Shown here: positions 51,396 through 52,610 of the stretch, piece by piece
Layout: the number at the start of each line of letters is the position of its first letter
Numbering within the stretch: the first letter of the stretch is position 1
Origin: an uncultured Bacilli bacterium
Lineage (GTDB): Bacteria; Bacillota_I; Bacilli_A; RF39; UBA660
DNA length: 52,610 bases
Direction of reading: 5' to 3'
NCBI GenBank assembly: GCA_947625505.1
Contig: CANQON010000013.1
Span: forward strand, 1 to 52,610
Translations under genes and position numbers: made by a program
Notes under the pieces: generated by a model
The model's database searches: none
What the model saw: only the letters and a program-made list of their open reading frames with translations
Told to the model about the DNA's origin: nothing

Positions 51396-52325
51396 ATGTC
51401 ATTTACTAGTGATATAAAAAATGAAGTAAGTAAGTTAAACCATGAACGAATTGAATCTATAGCAGAATTATCCGTAATTTTAAGAAATAATGCTAAAATA
51501 ACAGATACAATTAAGATAACAACAGAAAATGCTAGTGTAGCTCGTTATGTCTTTTCAGCAATTAAAGAAATGTACGATATATCTTGTAAAATAACTGTAC
51601 GTCATGGATATAATTATATGAAAAATTATATTTATATCTTAGAAGTATCAAAAAAAGTCGATAATATTATTAAAGAACTTAGCTTAGATACGAATATACC
51701 TAGATCATATATCTTAGATGATGATGTATCTAAAAGAGCTTATTTAAGAGGACTCTTTATAGCATGTGGTAGTATTAATGATCCTAAAAAATCTCGATAT
51801 CATTTAGAATTTTTTGTTGATGATGAAGATTATGCTTATTTTATCAGTGACTTATTAAATGAATATTATTTAAATAGTAAAGTTTTAAAACGTGATAATA
51901 AGTATATGATATATATTAAAGAGGCTGAAAAAATAGGAGATTTCTTAAGAATGATGAACGCTATTAATGCTTTATTTTATTTTGAAGATATCCGAATATA
52001 CCGTGATCATAAGAATATGACTAATAGACTTAATAATTGTGAACAAGCTAATGTTGATAAAATAATTGAAACAGCTAATAATCAAGTTAAAGATATAAAC
52101 ATTATATTAGATGAGGGAGGTATGGAATTATTAAGTGAAAAAGAGCAGGTAGCAGCTACTTATCGCTTAAAATATCCCGAAGCTTCATTAGTTGAATTAA
52201 GTGAAATAATTAGTTTAGAAACAGAATCAAAAATAACTAAGTCAGGATTATATCATCGTTTTAATAAGATAAAAGATTTAGCTAATAAAATAAGAAATAA
52301 AAATGCAGCTAAAAACAATAAGTAA
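51396..52325 (+). CDS. whiA: DNA-binding protein WhiA
   Basis: WhiA combines a LAGLIDADG homing-endonuclease-like N-terminal fold with a C-terminal helix-turn-helix. It affects division and chromosome segregation in B. subtilis and sporulation in Streptomyces. The 309-residue protein starts SFTSDIKNEVSKL and includes the family segment KRAYLRGLFIACGSINDPKK. A C-terminal HTH has NRLNNCEQANVDKIIETAN and YPEASLVELSEI. The start follows AAAGGAAAA. A long terminator follows. Confidence 0.95.
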   Translation: MSFTSDIKNEVSKLNHERIESIAELSVILRNNAKITDTIKITTENASVARYVFSAIKEMYDISCKITVRHGYNYMKNYIYILEVSKKVDNIIKELSLDTNIPRSYILDDDVSKRAYLRGLFIACGSINDPKKSRYHLEFFVDDEDYAYFISDLLNEYYLNSKVLKRDNKYMIYIKEAEKIGDFLRMMNAINALFYFEDIRIYRDHKNMTNRLNNCEQANVDKIIETANNQVKDINIILDEGGMELLSEKEQVAATYRLKYPEASLVELSEIISLETESKITKSGLYHRFNKIKDLANKIRNKNAAKNNK

Positions 52326-52361
52326 GTATCATTAAAAATAATTTCTTCTATAAAAAAATAA

Positions 52362-52414
52362 AACAAGTAATTAGTATATTTTGCGAAAATATTACTTGTT
52401 TTTTTTTTTTTTTT
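52362..52414 (+). terminator. strong intrinsic terminator after whiA
   Basis: AACAAGTAAT (52362-52371) pairs with ATTACTTGTT (52391-52400). Inside it ATATTTT and AAAATAT pair around GCG. Sixteen consecutive T residues end at 52414. Confidence 0.9.
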
Positions 52415-52416
52415 GT

Positions 52417-52425
52417 TGATATAAT
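52417..52425 (+). promoter_or_regulatory. extended -10 promoter of the structured leader
   Basis: TGATATAAT starts three bases after the whiA terminator T-run. The predicted start near 52431 is at the first arm of the leader's outer stem. Confidence 0.65.
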
Positions 52426-52428
52426 GAC

Positions 52429-52590
52429 TTTGAACAATATGGGATGGTATCAATTTTGTTAAATTTTTTAAATGGGCTCTATAGGCACTATAATAATCTA
52501 TTATTTTAATTTCTAAATTAAATTACTTCTATCATTATTAATTTTGGAAATATCTTATAGAGTCCATTTAAAAAATTTAGCTTGTTCAAA
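52429..52590 (+). promoter_or_regulatory. long structured 5' leader, candidate regulatory RNA
   Basis: TTTGAACAA (52429-52437) pairs perfectly with TTGTTCAAA (52582-52590). Inside, the 23 bases 52461-52483 pair with 52556-52578 with a single G-U wobble. A smaller AT hairpin sits in the apical part (around 52503-52522). The outer 3' arm touches the ribosome site AAAGGAG (52588-52594). I recognise no known riboswitch core. A MITE-like inverted-repeat element is the alternative. Confidence 0.6.
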
Positions 52591-52603
52591 GGAGTATGTT
52601 GAT

Positions 52604-52610
52604 ATGAAAA
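52604..52610 (+). CDS. start of a gene running off the right edge
   Basis: ATG at 52604 follows GGAG by nine bases and continues as AAA A.. to the window end. An ATG at 52596 stops after three codons. Only two codons are visible, so the product is unknown. Confidence 0.55.

Noticed and set aside
1-52610. Mycoplasma-type code with TGA as Trp
   Set aside because: Trp is encoded by TGG, and TGA serves as the stop of pth and comK.
1-52610. CRISPR arrays, prophage, transposase genes, tRNA or rRNA genes
   Set aside because: No regularly spaced repeats, integrase or transposase motifs, cloverleaf genes or rRNA sequence were seen. The YvlD protein is holin-like in name only.

Overview
The window is about 52.6 kb of very AT-rich DNA (roughly 70-75 % A+T by eye) spanning a bacterial replication origin. 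Gene order follows the Bacillus subtilis origin region closely: mfd, pth, rsmI, ricT, holB, bofA, recR, ebfC, dnaX, ffs, gyrA, gyrB, recF, dnaN, dnaA, oriC, rpmH, rnpA, yidC, jag, mnmE, mnmG, rsmG and noc. Shine-Dalgarno sites are strong (AGGAGG/AGGTGA type). TGG encodes Trp and TGA serves as a stop, so the standard bacterial code 11 applies. These features suggest a low-GC member of the Bacillota, probably an uncultured, host-associated Bacilli lineage near the Mollicutes (RF39-like). That placement is an inference from gene content and composition.

Left arm (1-26863). Almost everything is on the minus strand, reading away from the origin. From the origin outward come dnaA, dnaN, a comK-family regulator where B. 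subtilis has rlbA/yaaA, recF-gyrB-gyrA, the small SRP RNA gene, tadA, and a ten-gene run from dnaX to mfd. Beyond that are a zinc-ribbon/TPR protein with a CFI-box C-terminus, a convergent small zinc-ribbon protein, a plus-strand CBS-type pyrophosphatase, a SpoVT-like regulator, and a T-box-led dut-metG operon. A newly called 54-residue membrane protein and tatD follow. A near-consensus parS site lies between ffs and tadA, and a perfect Noc-binding palindrome lies inside rsmI.

Origin (25381-25511 and 26864-27193). DnaA boxes sit on both sides of dnaA. The dnaA-dnaN gap holds two abutting perfect boxes followed by TAA trinucleotide repeats, as in a DnaA-trio unwinding element. The dnaA-rpmH gap holds at least four perfect and several one-mismatch boxes.

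Right arm (27194-52610). Everything is on the plus strand: rpmH (unusually short L34), rnpA, yidC, jag, pta, mnmE, a TM2 protein, a DUF2752 protein, mnmG and rsmG. Next come a Noc/ParB-family protein with a ~540-residue disordered extension, csaA, an LppM-like lipoprotein and a 2520-residue vWA adhesin with eight ~120-residue Ig-like repeats. After these are uvrB, a YvlD-type membrane protein, lgt, yvcK and whiA. The window ends in a strongly structured leader RNA just upstream of a gene that runs off the edge.

The genes form the core machinery for replication initiation, the clamp loader, gyrase, recombination and repair, tRNA modification, membrane insertion and lipoprotein maturation. Chromosome organisation (Noc, its site, and parS) and a large surface adhesin are added to this. 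Recurring signals are terminators whose hairpins swallow the stop codon, and extended -10 promoters (TGNTATAAT), several directly abutting an upstream terminator. The strongest leads for something undescribed are the terminal structured leader, the Noc protein with repeated FxxFLDP motifs, and the adhesin.
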